Shown: positions 1-10,640 of the stretch, piece by piece
Numbering within the stretch: the stretch's first letter is position 1
Layout: every line of letters begins with the position of its first letter
NCBI RefSeq assembly: GCF_949987515.2
Contig: NC_082694.2
Span: forward strand, 39,865,951 to 39,929,950
Direction: 5' to 3'
Origin: Delphinus delphis
Lineage: Eukaryota; Chordata; Mammalia; Artiodactyla; Delphinidae
DNA: 64,000 nt
The notes under the pieces: model-generated
What the model was told of the DNA's origin: nothing
What the model saw: the letters and a program-made list of their open reading frames with translations, nothing else
Database searches by the model: none
Translations under genes and position numbers: made by a program

Positions 1-540
1 GAGAGCAGTTGTAGGTATGGTGGTTACATGTACTGGTCAGGCCCGGTCCGAGTGAGAATCTGAAAGACTTGCAAATTCTTAATGCTTGGAATTAGAGCTC
101 AGGAATTTCTGATAGTTTGTGGGAACTGGAGCTCTCCCTCCTTGTACTTATGGGGCAGAATTCTTTGGGTAGAGGGATCTGCAGAGATGCTAACCTGCTT
201 CTCTTCTCCAGTTCCTGGAAAGCTTAAACCATTTTGTTGATGTGCTGCTCCCCAGGTTTAGGGTAGATAGTTACAGTGGGGCTAAAGTTCCTCTCTACCT
301 CTACTCCACCCCCACGCTTAGTTTAGAATACAGCAGACCCACCAAAGGAGTGTCTAAGCCATCAGGTGGAGACGTAATGCTGATGTGTGGCATGCCAGCT
401 TTTTCCTGGCACATGTCTGGGAAGAGAGCGCTGGCATAAGCACGGTTGAGAAGGCTTCTATGGGGGTGTGTACGCTTGACTTGTTAACACCGATGGTAGT
501 ATAAATCCCCACAGTCAACATATTCCAGCTCCAATCAGCA
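1..540. other. Unassigned single-copy-like sequence
   Basis: I recognise no repeat, exon or RNA gene here. The short open frames on both strands have no recognisable motifs and no flanking splice pattern that I could defend. Confidence 0.4.
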
Positions 541-544
541 CTGA

Positions 545-740
545 AGTGTTTATTAAGCATCTTCTGTGTGTCAGTCGCTTGGGCTGTAAGGATGAGTAAG
601 ACATGGTTGCAGCCATCAAAAGTTCCCAGTGCAGAGGAGAGATGTACAACCATGAGATCAAGGCCTTGCGGGAGAAGATGGGAATCTGGCTCTAGGATGC
701 TGCCCCCTCCCTCCGGTAGGGTGAGGATTAACTGGTCAGG
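545..740 (-). mobile_element. L2-like LINE 3' remnant (antisense)
   Basis: The stretch starts with a 'tttattaagcatcttctgtgtgtcag' type run, the antisense signature of the L2 3' end (size-of-class phrase 'category of event, then stock at risk' seen in many L2 copies), followed by 'gtaaggatgagtaagacatggttgc'-like spacing. It is heavily diverged, so the call rests on pattern only; MIR-related origin is the alternative. Confidence 0.3.
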
Positions 741-965
741 AAGCATTTAATTGAAAAGGACAGAAACACTCAGAGAAGCTCAAGCAAGGGGTGTATTGAA
801 GGCTGGAGGTGTCCTTCCTCAGAGCTGCTGTGTATGGCTGTGTGAGATTTGCTCTGGGAGAGGGCTCTTGGCTGAAGGGGTTTGTGGTGCTGAAATTCAG
901 CAGTGCTGAGGCTGGCGTGGGGGCTATAGAGGGCGCTCTTTTCCCTCACTTTCCTATTTTATTTT
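741..965. other. Unassigned sequence
   Basis: No recognisable element. It ends in the pre-integration site of the SINE that follows. Confidence 0.35.
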
Positions 966-1114
966 TAAAACATCTTATTTTTTATTTTTTAATTTTTTGG
1001 CCGCACAGCTTGTGGGATCTTTGTTCCCCGACCAGGGATTGAAGCTGGGCCACTGGCATTGGAAGCTCAGAGTCCTAACCACTGGACCGCTAGGGAATTC
1101 CCTAAAACATCTTA
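966..1114 (-). mobile_element. CHR-type tRNA-Glu SINE, antisense, with 12-bp TSD
   Basis: Read on the minus strand, the element at 978-1102 begins with a 'gggaattccctagcggtccagtgg' type tRNA-derived head, carries a B-box-like 'ttcaatccctgg' and ends in an A-rich tail. The 12-bp sequence taaaacatctta is repeated perfectly at 966-977 and 1103-1114, marking the insertion site. CHR SINEs are shared by cetaceans, hippos and ruminants and move using L1 proteins. The element itself is diverged from the younger copy at 22883, so it is an older insertion. Confidence 0.85.
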
Positions 1115-2540
1115 CTTTGAAATAATTTCAAATAATTTCAAACTTAGAGAAAAGATGAGAGAATAATACAGAGAAAAATCGTATGCCTTTTATCGAGATT
1201 CACCAGTGTTTAAGATTTGGCACATTTGTTGTATATCAATCTGTCATCCGTAGTGCTTCCTGAATCATTTGAGAGTAGGTGTCATACTCTGTGCCTTAAT
1301 ATTTCAATGTATATTTTTTAAGAACAAAATTATTCTTGTATGTAACCAGAATACGGTTATCAAATAATAGGAAATTTAATCAAATAATAGGAAAGCAAAG
1401 TAATGCTTTTATCCAATCTACAGTCCATATTCAAATTTTGTCAGTTTTATCAACAGTGTTCTTTATAGCATTGTTTTCACCTCAACTACAGTATCCAGTC
1501 CAGTCTCATGAATTGTGTTTAGTTGTCATGTCTCTTTTTTTTTCTCTTTTAATTGAAAACAGTACTTTGGTGTTTCTTTGTCTTTCATTACACTGACATT
1601 TTTGAAGAATATAGACCATTTATTTTATACAACATTCCTCATCGAGCTTATTGGATATTTCCTCATGATTAGATTCAGGTTATGTATTCTTGGCCAGAAT
1701 TCTACAGAGGATGTTGTGTACATGTACTTCTCAGATTAACACATCCAGAGACACATGATGTTTGACCCTTATTGTTGATGTTAATTTTAATACCTGATCA
1801 AGGTATTTTCTGGTTTCTCCACTGCATAGTTACTGTTTTTTACCCTTGTAACTAATAAACAATCTTGGGATCCACTTTAGCATGTAAATATCTAGTAACT
1901 CATCAAATTTTGACCTCAGGATTTCACATCTATTGATGGTTCTTGTTTACGGATGATTGAATATGGCGATTTTCTAATCTACCATTTCCTCTAAATTTAT
2001 CAGTCAGCATTCTCTTGCAAGGAGGAGCCCTCAATTTTCCTTCATTTGCTTATTCACCTATTTATAATCAATACGGACTCATGGATTAATTCTTTTTTTT
2101 TACAATGGGTTAAAATTTGTTATTTATTTTGGTGCTCAAATTATCAGACATTGGCTAATGGGGAGTTGCTTCTATGCTTCAAGCTGCTCCTGTGTTTTTT
2201 GAAAATGCCACCATCAGTTTTTAAAACACTTTCTTACTTTCTGGATTAAGAGGGTGTTCTAGGCTCATTTTGTCTCTTCTCTGTCTCAACTCTGTTATTT
2301 TCCATTTCTCCAAGGAACTCCCTGATTCCTTTAGTGGGGAATGATGGGTTACCAATTCTATTGTTTTCCCTGTGTTTCTTTATGTGAAAAAAGAAAAACA
2401 TATTTGTGTATGCGCTCTTTCCCTCCCCCTTTTTACATAAAAGATAGCATACAGAACAATGTCTTTTGTATTTTGCTTTTTCACTGAATAGTATATGTTG
2501 GAAATCACTCCATATCATTTATATAGATTTTCCTTTTTTG
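1115..2540 (-). mobile_element. Old L1 3'-end-like LINE sequence
   Basis: This follows the well-known mammalian repeat order: 'aacttagagaaaag', 'attcaccagtgtttaag', 'cagtccatattcaaattttgtcag', 'gtttagttgtcatgtctc', 'tcctcatgattagattcaggttatg', 'tttctccactgcatagttac', and 'catttctccaaggaactccc'. I take it as an ancient L1M-type 3' region in antisense orientation, though orientation is inferred. A related copy lies at 25385-26560. A 20-bp tandem duplication lies at 1361-1394. Open frames inside it are chance. Confidence 0.65.
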
Positions 2541-3400
2541 CTTACTTGTTTCTTAATAGTTACATAGTACTGTGTGTATGTTTTGAAATTTATTCAATCA
2601 ATCACACACACACACAGAGTTCTTACATTCTTTAAATATTTTCTTCTTATTCTTCATTTGTTTTTTTAGTTTACTTATTTTTTTTTTGTCTCTAACTGAG
2701 CTGCCTTGTTCTAATTAGTCTGCCAAGAGTGAGTGCCTTTTTTCTAATTCTCAGAAAGGAGCTGTACATGCTTGTGTGGCCTGAGTCTCACAGAAGTTGG
2801 CTGCAGGAAGGAAAGCTGTGATCCCTGGGAACTGTGTGCCCCTACTTAGGAGTAGAGGCCACCAGGACCCTGGACACCCTTTCTTGTCCCAGGGCAGCAT
2901 GGGGATTTGTTGGCTTGCTCTCTGGTGGTCATCCCACTATATCTGATAGAGAGTTCCCAGCTGAGTTGCTCAACCCTGTTTGTTTTTGGATCTATAAAAT
3001 GATTGGTGGAGAAAGAAGAGCTGGATGCCTGGGAATGGAAGTGTTGGCCTGAAGAGGTGGTAGATTCTGTAGATTCTTTATGCAGCGCCAGGTACATAAT
3101 GAACTCTTACTTGTCATCATCATTTCCACTTTGATAGAATCCTGTTTGTGTATTTATGCTAGCCACCCCTCCTCACCCTCCCCACCCCCCATCCCGCCTC
3201 AGGTGATGTGTGTCCATGCTGTCACACGTGGGACATTATGTGTTTTATTAAAAAACACTTAGATTCATCCTTTTTCTTCAATCGCTCTCTTCCTGTCCTT
3301 TCCCTTTTTAATAAACTAGAAATTGAGTATAGACTCAGGTTTGTGGGGGAAAGAAAATCCCTTTTTATCTGGATAATTTGAAGAATTCACAGCAGCTTAG
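2541..3400. other. Unassigned sequence with a short CA run
   Basis: The AT-rich left part contains a short CA repeat near 2603-2617 and T-rich runs. No repeat family or exon is recognised in the remainder. The frames at 2834-3052 and 2846-3097 overlap each other on opposite strands and have no recognisable content. Confidence 0.35.
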
Positions 3401-3710
3401 CCAAGACGTGCCCGATCCTCCCAGAACTCACATGATTATGCTAATTCAGAAGAAATGTGTTGACGCACTATTAAAAAGCATGATCTGTTTTCGGCTTCTG
3501 GGTAAAGAGGAGAGCAGCAGCCTTTAGTAGCCGTGTCAGTTTTGCCCGTATTATCAGGTGCAGATGTGCCAGCTGCCAGTAGGCATTTTCTCTCTGATAG
3601 CGCTAACCACTTAACCGCGGGTCAGCGAGGTGCCGCTCTCAGCCAATAGATCTAATTGCAGTCCTTCTGTGTTCCCTGTGATTGCAGGTTTCTCCAGCTC
3701 TATACACAAA
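3401..3710. promoter_or_regulatory. Candidate conserved non-coding element (repeat-poor)
   Basis: This stretch has no recognisable repeat and is dense in transcription-factor-like words: E-boxes in 'gcagatgtgccagctgcc', a RUNX-like 'aaccac', an inverted CCAAT box in 'cagccaatag' and a homeodomain-type 'taattg'. The dinucleotide CG occurs several times around 3600-3640, more than in neighbouring sequence. Such words occur by chance, so the call is a hypothesis based on look and lack of repeats. Confidence 0.3.
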
Positions 3711-4470
3711 TAGTAATCAACTAAACCTGTTACCTCTGAGTAGAGACGTCACGATATGAAATATTAACTGTTCAAAATACAGTAATGATGGTTTAAAACT
3801 GTATTTGTTTCTTGAAAATAAAGGGAAAAAAAGATTTACAAAAGGAAGGGAAAACCAGAAGCTCAAGAATTGGAATTCTGAAGGGCCCTCTGGCTCTTCT
3901 CCCTGTGCATAATGAAAAATTGCACATGTATATGACATGTTTTATGTGGTCAGATGCAGTGTATTGTGTACATCTTTGCTGGAGTAACAGTGCATTAGCA
4001 GCGTCACAAATAAGCTCTGCCTCAGCATCTGCATTTCTATGACATTTTTATGTTAATGCAAGTCAAACTTATGTTCTGTGATGTATGGAATCCACCCCGA
4101 ATTAATCCATTTGTATTCCTATAATCCAATCCGCTCCTGCCTCCCCTGCTAAAAGTTAGATGCAAAGTCCAAGGCAGAAATATGGCAGGAAGCCTGGGCC
4201 CAAGGACACTTTGCTTTTAGAAGATGCTTTTCCCCTCAGGCGCTTGGAGGCATTGTGGGTTTTGGTGGGTAGTTCTGGTAGCGGCAGTGGTGGAGCTGGC
4301 ATGGGAGAGGGACCCTGTGGGTTGAAGCTACCAGTGTTGATAATGTCTTTGTAGACTTCCTTTTACTATTTTATTTTTTGATGCTGTTTAGATAACTTTC
4401 CCATCCATTCCAACTCATAGTCTCTGCCATGTTTCCTAGTCTCAGTGCCAGGACTCTATAGAGCACTTAT
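3711..4470. other. Unassigned sequence
   Basis: No recognised repeat or exon. The right end grades into a degenerate stretch with repeated 'aagcatctgctgtgta' and 'gagtatctgttgtgta' words (about 4500-4570), which look like an imperfect tandem duplication of an L2/MIR-type antisense end. Confidence 0.35.
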
Positions 4471-4625
4471 TGTATGCATGGCTTCACGCTAAGCCTTTAT
4501 TAAGCATCTGCTGTGTACAATGTGTATGCCATGTTTACTGAGTATCTGTTGTGTAGAATGTGTGTGCCTGAACCGGAGACCAGAAGTTCTGTTTTGCCCA
4601 TATCAACCCACTGAAGATGGAACAT

Positions 4626-4672
4626 CCATCAGAACTTGTTTGGAAATTTGGGGTCCAAACAAATTCTGATGG
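4626..4672. repeat. Short-loop inverted repeat (19-bp arms)
   Basis: The arms at 4626-4644 and 4654-4672 are reverse complements at 18 of 19 positions, separated by a 9-base loop (aatttgggg). The only mismatch is C at 4635 against A at 4663. In a minus-strand transcript this position would be a G-U wobble, so that transcript could form an uninterrupted 19-pair stem. The loop and stem are shorter than in most animal pre-miRNAs. It may be a snapback duplication rather than a functional RNA. Confidence 0.75.
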
Positions 4673-4749
4673 TTGATTGCTCCTTGGTTTTTCTGAGGCT
4701 GATCTGGAGATGGAAGAATTCCTCCAGGAAACTGACAAGAAGCTGTTTG

Positions 4750-5050
4750 ATATAATGGAAGATGCACTAGATTAGAAAGTCTTGAGCCTGGGTAGAATAG
4801 CATATGGATGAATAGCCCATGCTTTTCATTGATATGCTATACGATCAATATGCTGTCGTAGGGTTCAAATCCCCACCTTACCACTTACCAACTCAGGAAA
4901 ATGACTTAACTACCATGGGTCTCGGTTTTCTTATCTGTTAAATGAGGATAATAACACTTGTCTCACAAGGCTGTTGAGAAATATTGAGCTAAAGTATGCA
5001 CAACAGTGTCTGGCAATTAAGGAAGAGCTCAATCCATGTTAGCTTCTGGC
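4750..5050 (+). mobile_element. MIR SINE
   Basis: The MIR order is visible: 'gggttcaaatcccc', 'ccacttaccaactcagg', 'aatgacttaac', 'ctcggttttcttatctgttaaatgagg', 'gctgttgagaaatattgagc' and 'cagtgtctggcaattaaggaagagctcaat'. The tRNA-like head is interrupted by about 50 unrelated bases near 4795-4850. It is an ancient, inactive SINE copy. Confidence 0.8.
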
Positions 5051-5313
5051 GTTGTTCAGAGTTTTGAAGTTGAGAACTATGAGAGTTTTTAGGCCCAATT
5101 TTTAATTTTTTTAGGTAAAGATAACTGTAAGAATGAGGTTCAGAAAGGCTAAATGCTTCACTCATAATCACATAGCTGCATGGGATGAGCCAGTATAAGG
5201 ATCTAGGTCTCCAGACTCGCAGACGTCTTTCTAGTGCCTCTGCTGACTAGTCTGCTGAAAGTCAGTCTAGTGCTGACTTTCTTGTAGAGGAGAACAAATG
5301 TAAGGAATGAAGT

Positions 5314-5655
5314 AAAAAGACCATGTCTTGGGACTTCGCTGGTGGTCCATTGGTTAGGAACCTGCCTTCCAATGCAGGGGATGTGGGTTCAATCCCTGGT
5401 CGGGGAACTAAGATCCGACATGCTGTGGGGCAACTAAGCCCACATGCCGCAACTACTGAGCCCGGGTGCTCTGGAGCCCGCTTGCCACAATTAGAGAGCC
5501 TGTGCACTGCAACTACTGAGCCTGCGTGCTCTAGAGCCCGCATGCCACAACTAGAGAGAAGCCTGCACGCTGCAGCGAAGAACCCATGTGCCACAACTAA
5601 GACCTGATGCAGCCAAATAAATAAATAAAATATTAAAAAAAAAAGGTCATGTCTT
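5314..5655 (+). mobile_element. CHR-type SINE, long form, with imperfect TSD
   Basis: The element (about 5330-5640) opens with 'gggacttcgctggtggtcc', has a B-box-like 'ggttcaatccc' at 5386-5396, and continues through two similar 'aactactgagcc..gtgctct..agcccgc' blocks to a 'aaataaataaataaaa' tail. The flanks 5314-5329 and about 5640-5655 are near-identical (ending in catgtctt), an imperfect TSD. It does not encode a functional tRNA, and the open frames in it are by-products of the repeat. Confidence 0.88.
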
Positions 5656-6062
5656 TGTTATTGCCCTGAAGCATGTAGCTCCGGACAGTGGTGCTTATGG
5701 CTGCCCCTTTAGCTTGGTTGATCTTGAGCTAAAAGGAGCATGTCCCCTGGCAGCCTTTGGTGATGGACTTCAGGTACCAAGCGAACTGGTTTGAGCTCCT
5801 CCCTCCAAGTGTCCATCCTGAGGAGGCCCTTCCCACTGCCCCATCCCTGCTGATTTTCAAGGATGAGTTAGCAGACATCCTCCTGGGACTGGCTGTCTGG
5901 GAAAAGCCCAGGAGCTGGCAGGAAACAAAGGCTAGAATTCACCATGTTTTCTTTCCTTGAAGTTGGGTCTACCCAACTCCAAACATTTGGCCAGTAAGTT
6001 TGGCCATTTCAAGCAGAGGAAGGAAAGAAGCTTTAATTGAGACTGGGAACTGAAGACTGGGA
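5656..6062. other. Unassigned sequence
   Basis: Nothing recognised. A 67-codon plus-strand frame (5757-5960) lacks recognisable motifs. Confidence 0.35.
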
Positions 6063-6063
6063 T

Positions 6064-6085
<22 letters not shown>
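6063..6085. repeat. Poly-T run (about 23 nt)
   Basis: A pure T run with no recognisable SINE or LINE body attached on its right side. It could be the tail of an extremely 5'-truncated antisense retroinsertion or a slippage product. Confidence 0.9.
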
Positions 6086-6095
<10 letters not shown>

Positions 6096-6809
6096 CCATA
6101 ATTTTGGCTCCCCACCTAACTGTGATTCTTTGTCTCTCCACTGCCTTCCTCTCCTTGATTCACCTCATGTCTTTGCCTGTGTGGCTTATAAGGTTGCTTT
6201 GACTCCAGATATTGTAGGAAGGAAGCTCCTGCCAACTAGAATCATGGAATGAGACTTTCTTCCTTGAGCTCTCTGTTGTGATGCAGAATCGGAATCTTCT
6301 GTCAATTCAGACTTAACTCAAATGGGTCGACGTGGTTCATATTCAGGGGAGCATTGTCAGTTATGTACACGAGAAGAGAGAAAATGGTGGTGTGTTGGTG
6401 GCAGCGGTGATTTGTGTGTGTGTACATAGGTGGAGGCGGGCTCCACGGGATGGAATTGGCTTGAAAATCTGCAGTGGGCTCTTTTCTCCTTTAACACTGA
6501 TGCTGGGTAATTAGCAAAATGCGCACAGGGTTTTATCCATATTCATGCGCCCTGTCCCACAAGCATAAACAATCCAGTCTCTATTATTTCCTTGCGTGTG
6601 CAGCTCCCCCCTCTCCCTGCCACCTGCAGAGCCCTGTGCTGCTCTGTTCACATCATTCTGGCTCTGGTTGGGAGTGGGGGTGCCTCCCCTGGACGGGGCC
6701 TGGGCACGGGGAGAGGACTCCACAGAGAGCAGAGCGGGTGCCTCACCAACACAGCATCTGCAGTGGGTTGGAAACTTTAATAAAGTGCATCCACAGCTGT
6801 GATTACGTG
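6086..6809. other. Unassigned sequence
   Basis: No recognised repeat. The 110-codon plus-strand and 112-codon minus-strand frames at 6511-6851 mirror each other across moderately GC-rich sequence, which is typical of chance. Confidence 0.35.
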
Positions 6810-6895
6810 CAGTCCTTAGGAGGACCCTGTGTGGTAGGTGGGGTTGCATAATTATTCCTGTGTGACAAAGGAGAAAATGAGGCGCAAAGATGGGG
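6810..6895 (-). mobile_element. MIR fragment (antisense)
   Basis: Words such as 'gtggtaggtggggttgcataattattcc', 'gtgacaaaggagaaaatgaggc' follow the antisense MIR 3' half (table-like 'gaggtaggta..attatccccat..gatgaggaaactgaggc'). Short and diverged. Confidence 0.5.
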
Positions 6896-6924
6896 GCTAT
6901 TCATCCCTTTGCTCTTCCAGATCA

Positions 6925-7345
6925 TTCCCCATGCTGCTTTGCCTGGCTCTTTGCCCTGGTTGGCTGACCTCAAAGACCCCCATCATCTAGCCTCCCTTGT
7001 CTTCTGGCTCTGATATGAGATTTGGAGACACCAGGAGACAGAGGTTGGGGTTTATTACTGCTTGTGTGGTGTTGACAGTGCCTGTGTTCCTTTATGGCCA
7101 CATTGCTATGGGCTATAGGCGACCTCTTTTCCACACCTACACTTTCTGCCACTTTCCAGCAACCCCTTTGCTCTAACCAGCCCCATTCAGACCTGTCAAT
7201 GTCAAAGACCTCCTGCTGATGCTAGCCCCTTTGCTGTTCCTTGTTGGTCCCATTACCCTCCCCACATGTTTGTAAAAAGTACTTTCACACGTTCTTTTCT
7301 GTTAAACTCTTTGAACAGCCGGTGCCTGCTGAGACCTTGGCCGGT
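6925..7345 (+). repeat. Probable old interspersed repeat, class uncertain
   Basis: The order 'ccatcatctagcctcccttg', 'gctagcccctttgctgttccttgttggtcccat', 'cacatgtttgtaaaaagtac' and 'ctgttaaactctttgaacag' resembles a widespread eutherian repeat with a terminal 'tttgtaaatagt..attaaactct' signature. I cannot place it firmly as LTR or other. Confidence 0.35.
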
Positions 7346-8089
7346 AGGTTGAGTAGGTTGCCAGTGACCACGCAGCTAGGAGGTAGAGCACAGCCTTCCT
7401 CCTTGCTCATCTGGATGTTTCTGTTAGGCCATGATCTCCCATGATTGCATCACTGGTATCCTTTTCTTTGTCCCTTCTTAGTGGGCAGTGAAACCAGCAG
7501 CAACTAAGAGATCTAGATAGATCCTCTTCCATCTTTCCTATCCTTTATGAATATTGGATTTCTGGAGCAGACTTTTCATTGTAAAAGCAGGAGCTCAGGT
7601 ATGGGGATAGACAGTGTGAGAGGAATCAGAGAGATGCAGTTTTATGTTTTAGACCTGTCTCTTCTGCCGTCTGAGGAAGTACCAGTTTCATCGGCGCAGT
7701 ACAGAGAGATGTGGGTGGGGTCGCACAGTGAGAGGGAGCAGGTGGCAGTTGTGCCCATGCACTTCTAGTCCTCATGTCTTCGTGAGCTTGTGGATTTGCT
7801 AGCCTCTCTGAGTTCAGTGTTTCGGAGGCATAATCGTTGTTCTTTCCTCTTTCTTCATACATGACATGAAAGCAAACTGCCCGAACATTCTGCCTCATGA
7901 TACAACAGTGTAAGTTGCTTCTCAGACTCCGTAGTCTCTCACTTTTCCTTCCCTCACCTGGTGCGTATGTGGAGACAGGCAAACCACGTGATTACAGGGG
8001 CTCCCAGTGCAGAGGGCAGAAGCAAGCTGCACTATAATGCTCTGTGTCTTTGCTTTCTTTGGAACGAAGTTTAATACAGAGCTGTGCAT
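7346..8089. other. Unassigned sequence
   Basis: No recognised repeat or exon. The 118-codon minus-strand frame at 7626-7982 lacks recognisable domain features. Confidence 0.35.
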
Positions 8090-8420
8090 TATTTACATTC
8101 CAGTGTGATAATTGTTAACTGCATGCTTACTCTGAACCTGGCACATGACAGGTCCTTGAAAGGATATTGAAGGAACATATGGCGTAATGTTTGCCTTCCA
8201 AAGACTTACACATTTATTAAGGAAATAAGGTCAATCTGGGAAAAAAACAGATGGATATACAAGATAGTTTATGTGCAAATGCTGAAAGTAAACAATTGCT
8301 GCATATCATACACGGTTATAGTGTAGGGAAGATGGTCATGAAGGTGTTGGGGAAAGCCTCATGAAAGAGCTATTAGAAGGAGTGGAAGGATTTGGACACT
8401 CTTGTCATTGGCTTTGACAT
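8090..8420 (-). mobile_element. L2-like LINE 3' remnant (antisense)
   Basis: The order 'gcatgcttactctgaacctggcac', 'tacacatttattaaggaa', 'agatggatatacaagatag' and 'gggaaagcctcatgaaagag' follows the antisense L2 3' region, including the late 'gggaaggcctc..gaggaggtgac' part. Old and inactive. Confidence 0.5.
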
Positions 8421-10085
8421 GACCACAGATTTCCCTCCTTTGGGCTCAGAGTTACTTGCCTGGGAAGGACACAGACGTGGCCTGAATTTGGTCTTTACAG
8501 CCATGGTGTGGTTTCCTCTCCATAGGCACACCTTTGCCCAAGCTGCTGCAACCCCTTTGGCTTAGGGAGTCTTTTCTTTCTGTCTTACGTTACAGAAAAC
8601 AGTGGATGGTGACAATGTGCTTCCCAGTGGTGGGTGAAGTATTTTCATGGAAAGCCATTTCTATCCAGACACTTGGTTACCGAGTTTATTCTTCCCTAAC
8701 ACCCCAAAGGCAGAGAGTAGCTTGAAAAAAATCACTAAGAAGCCCTTAACCTTGTAACATACAGTTTTTGCTAAAAATATATATTAATAATATATTATTG
8801 AGCGAGCATAGATGAAGAAGGCCAGGGAGGGAGGAAGCAATAAGAGTGTGAGCAAGGTCAGTGCTCTTTGCCCGCAGACTCTACAATCAATAAGACCTGG
8901 TCAATAACTGCTTTATTACTGCACTACCACCCGGAGCAAAATCATTTTTAAATTAAGAATATATTTTGCAAAACTGAATTAACAATATTGAATATTTTGC
9001 TCTTTGATATGACTAGCCTTCAAAATCAAATTATTAGGTATGGAAAATGCTTACTGGGTGAAGTTTTGCTTTCTTCTTCTCCCTCCTTACGTTTCCGACC
9101 ACATTCCCTCTCTTCTTTCCCTCGTGCTCAACTCCACTCCTCCCCACCCCCACCCCAAGCCCCTACCTTACAGCTTGGGAAGGAAACAACAGCAGGTCTG
9201 TAAGATCTCCAGCACAGATGTGGACGTAAATTAGTATTGCATCCAGCACAGGAAAATTAGGAAAGGAGATGCATTTGCTTGAGTCCAACAAAACTGTGCA
9301 TTTTCTCTGAGAGAAAGGACCAAGTAGAGAAAATTGGGAATTTTCCACTTGGGTAGAGCTGATGCCAAAAAATCAACCTTTGGACTCTTATAATCTTAGG
9401 TAAGCTATGAAATCTCACCATTCCTCCCCTCCCCCCTCCCCCCAACCCCTGGTTACCCTGGCTCCAACCCCTGTTCTGTTCTCTCCTCCTCTCTCCACAG
9501 ATGGAGGGGACAGAGGAGAGGGAGAGTCTTACATGCCTCATGTAGTGCAACTTTGAAGCATCCATAAGGCCAAATTCCTCCCCAACCCCCAAATAAAAAC
9601 TGCAAGCAGTATTCCAAGCAACTCTGTTACGCAAAAGTGGGCTGTGAAGGCACACGTAGACCGTGGCTCTGGGATGTGTTAAGTGATATTATTAGCGTTG
9701 ATTATATAGCATCTTTGTTTGTGAAAACATGAGATTTTGGTGCTCAAATTTTTTAAAGTTGTAATAAGCTCTTCTCATCCCTTCCATCTTCTTGGGCTGT
9801 ATCCCACTGTTTGCCACTAGTGATTATAATCTCCTACATGTAATTTGTAGGTTATTGGGGTTGGCATATATAAAATAACAACAAACAACAGAGAGAAGGA
9901 AAGGTTTCATTGCTCAATATTGTTTATGGTGCAAAAGCCCATTAATGTGCTCCCTATTTTTCAGTAAAAGGATAATGTTGGTCAGGCCATGCAATGGCAT
10001 GTCAACTTGTTATTTATGTCAGATGACAGATTTGTACTCCTTGAAAACGGGGCATTTGTTCAAAGCATTGGTGCTTGCTTTTGCC
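8421..10085. other. Unassigned sequence, AT-rich island at about 8730-9010
   Basis: No recognised interspersed repeat. The AT-rich part around 8770-9010 has several ATTA/TAAT words and no repeat signature. A C-rich tract lies at 9420-9450. The open frames at 8988-9234 and 9257-9655 show only low-complexity bias. Confidence 0.35.
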
Positions 10086-10087
10086 AG

Positions 10088-10204
10088 AAAGGAAGGAAGG
10101 AAGGAAGAAGGGGAGGGAGGGAGGGAAGGAGGGAGGGAGGGAGGGAAGGAGGGAGGGAGGGAGGGAAGGAGGGAGGGAGGGAGGGAAGGAAGGAGGAAGG
10201 AAGC
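10088..10204. repeat. GGAA/GGGA polypurine microsatellite
   Basis: About 117 bases of almost pure purine built from GGAA and GGGA units. It generates overlapping plus-strand frames rich in Gly, Arg, Glu and Lys in all three registers, which are artefacts of the repeat. Polypurine tracts like this can form triplex DNA. Confidence 0.95.
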
Positions 10205-10224
10205 CTTCTAATGAAGAGAGGAAG

Positions 10225-10420
10225 GGAATTGGTGTTTATTTAGTGCTTTCTCTGTGTTAGTGGCTTTTGGGAGGTAGGTATCATTGTCCCCAATATACAG
10301 GAGCTCAGATGGTTTATGGAACTTTCCCACATCAGGCAGCTGCTAAGTGGTGGAACTGGAAGTCCACCTCAAGTGGGTCTGACTCTAAACTCTGTGCTCT
10401 TTCTTTCATCCCATGCTGCC
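10225..10420 (-). mobile_element. MIR (antisense)
   Basis: The order 'tgtttatttagtgctttctctgtgttag', 'gaggtaggtatcattgtcccc', 'cagctgctaagtggtggaactgg' and 'gggtctgactctaaactctgtgctctt' is the antisense MIR layout through its conserved core to the tRNA-like head. Confidence 0.8.
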
Positions 10421-10504
10421 TTTTTGATGTAGAATATTTTTTAGCTTATTACCCAGCAAATGATTTTGACCAAACTTAAAGTACCAAAGCTACTTAATTA
10501 CTGA

Positions 10505-10640
10505 TTCTTAACCTTTTATACAGGTCATGGATCCCTTTGAGAAACCCACGCAAGGTATGGCTTTTCCTAGGAAAATGCACGTACACATAAAATGATTTCA
10601 GAGAGTTCATGGGTGTTCTGAAGCATGATGATGGCCTCCA
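10505..10640. mobile_element. hAT-like DNA transposon remnant
   Basis: The stretch runs 'ttaacctttta..ggtcatggatccctttgagaa' and ends around 'agagagttcatgggtgttctgaagc', matching a common mammalian non-autonomous hAT pattern that opens with 'gttcttaaccttt' and a 'catggatccctttgaga' block. The family name is not certain. Confidence 0.5.

Noticed and set aside
5262..5607. Open frames of 94 and 110 codons over 5262-5607
   Set aside because: They are SINE sequence read in both directions.
9945..10260. Three overlapping plus-strand frames rich in Gly, Arg, Glu and Lys
   Set aside because: All three registers are open because of the GGAA/GGGA tract; there is no independent sign of a gene.
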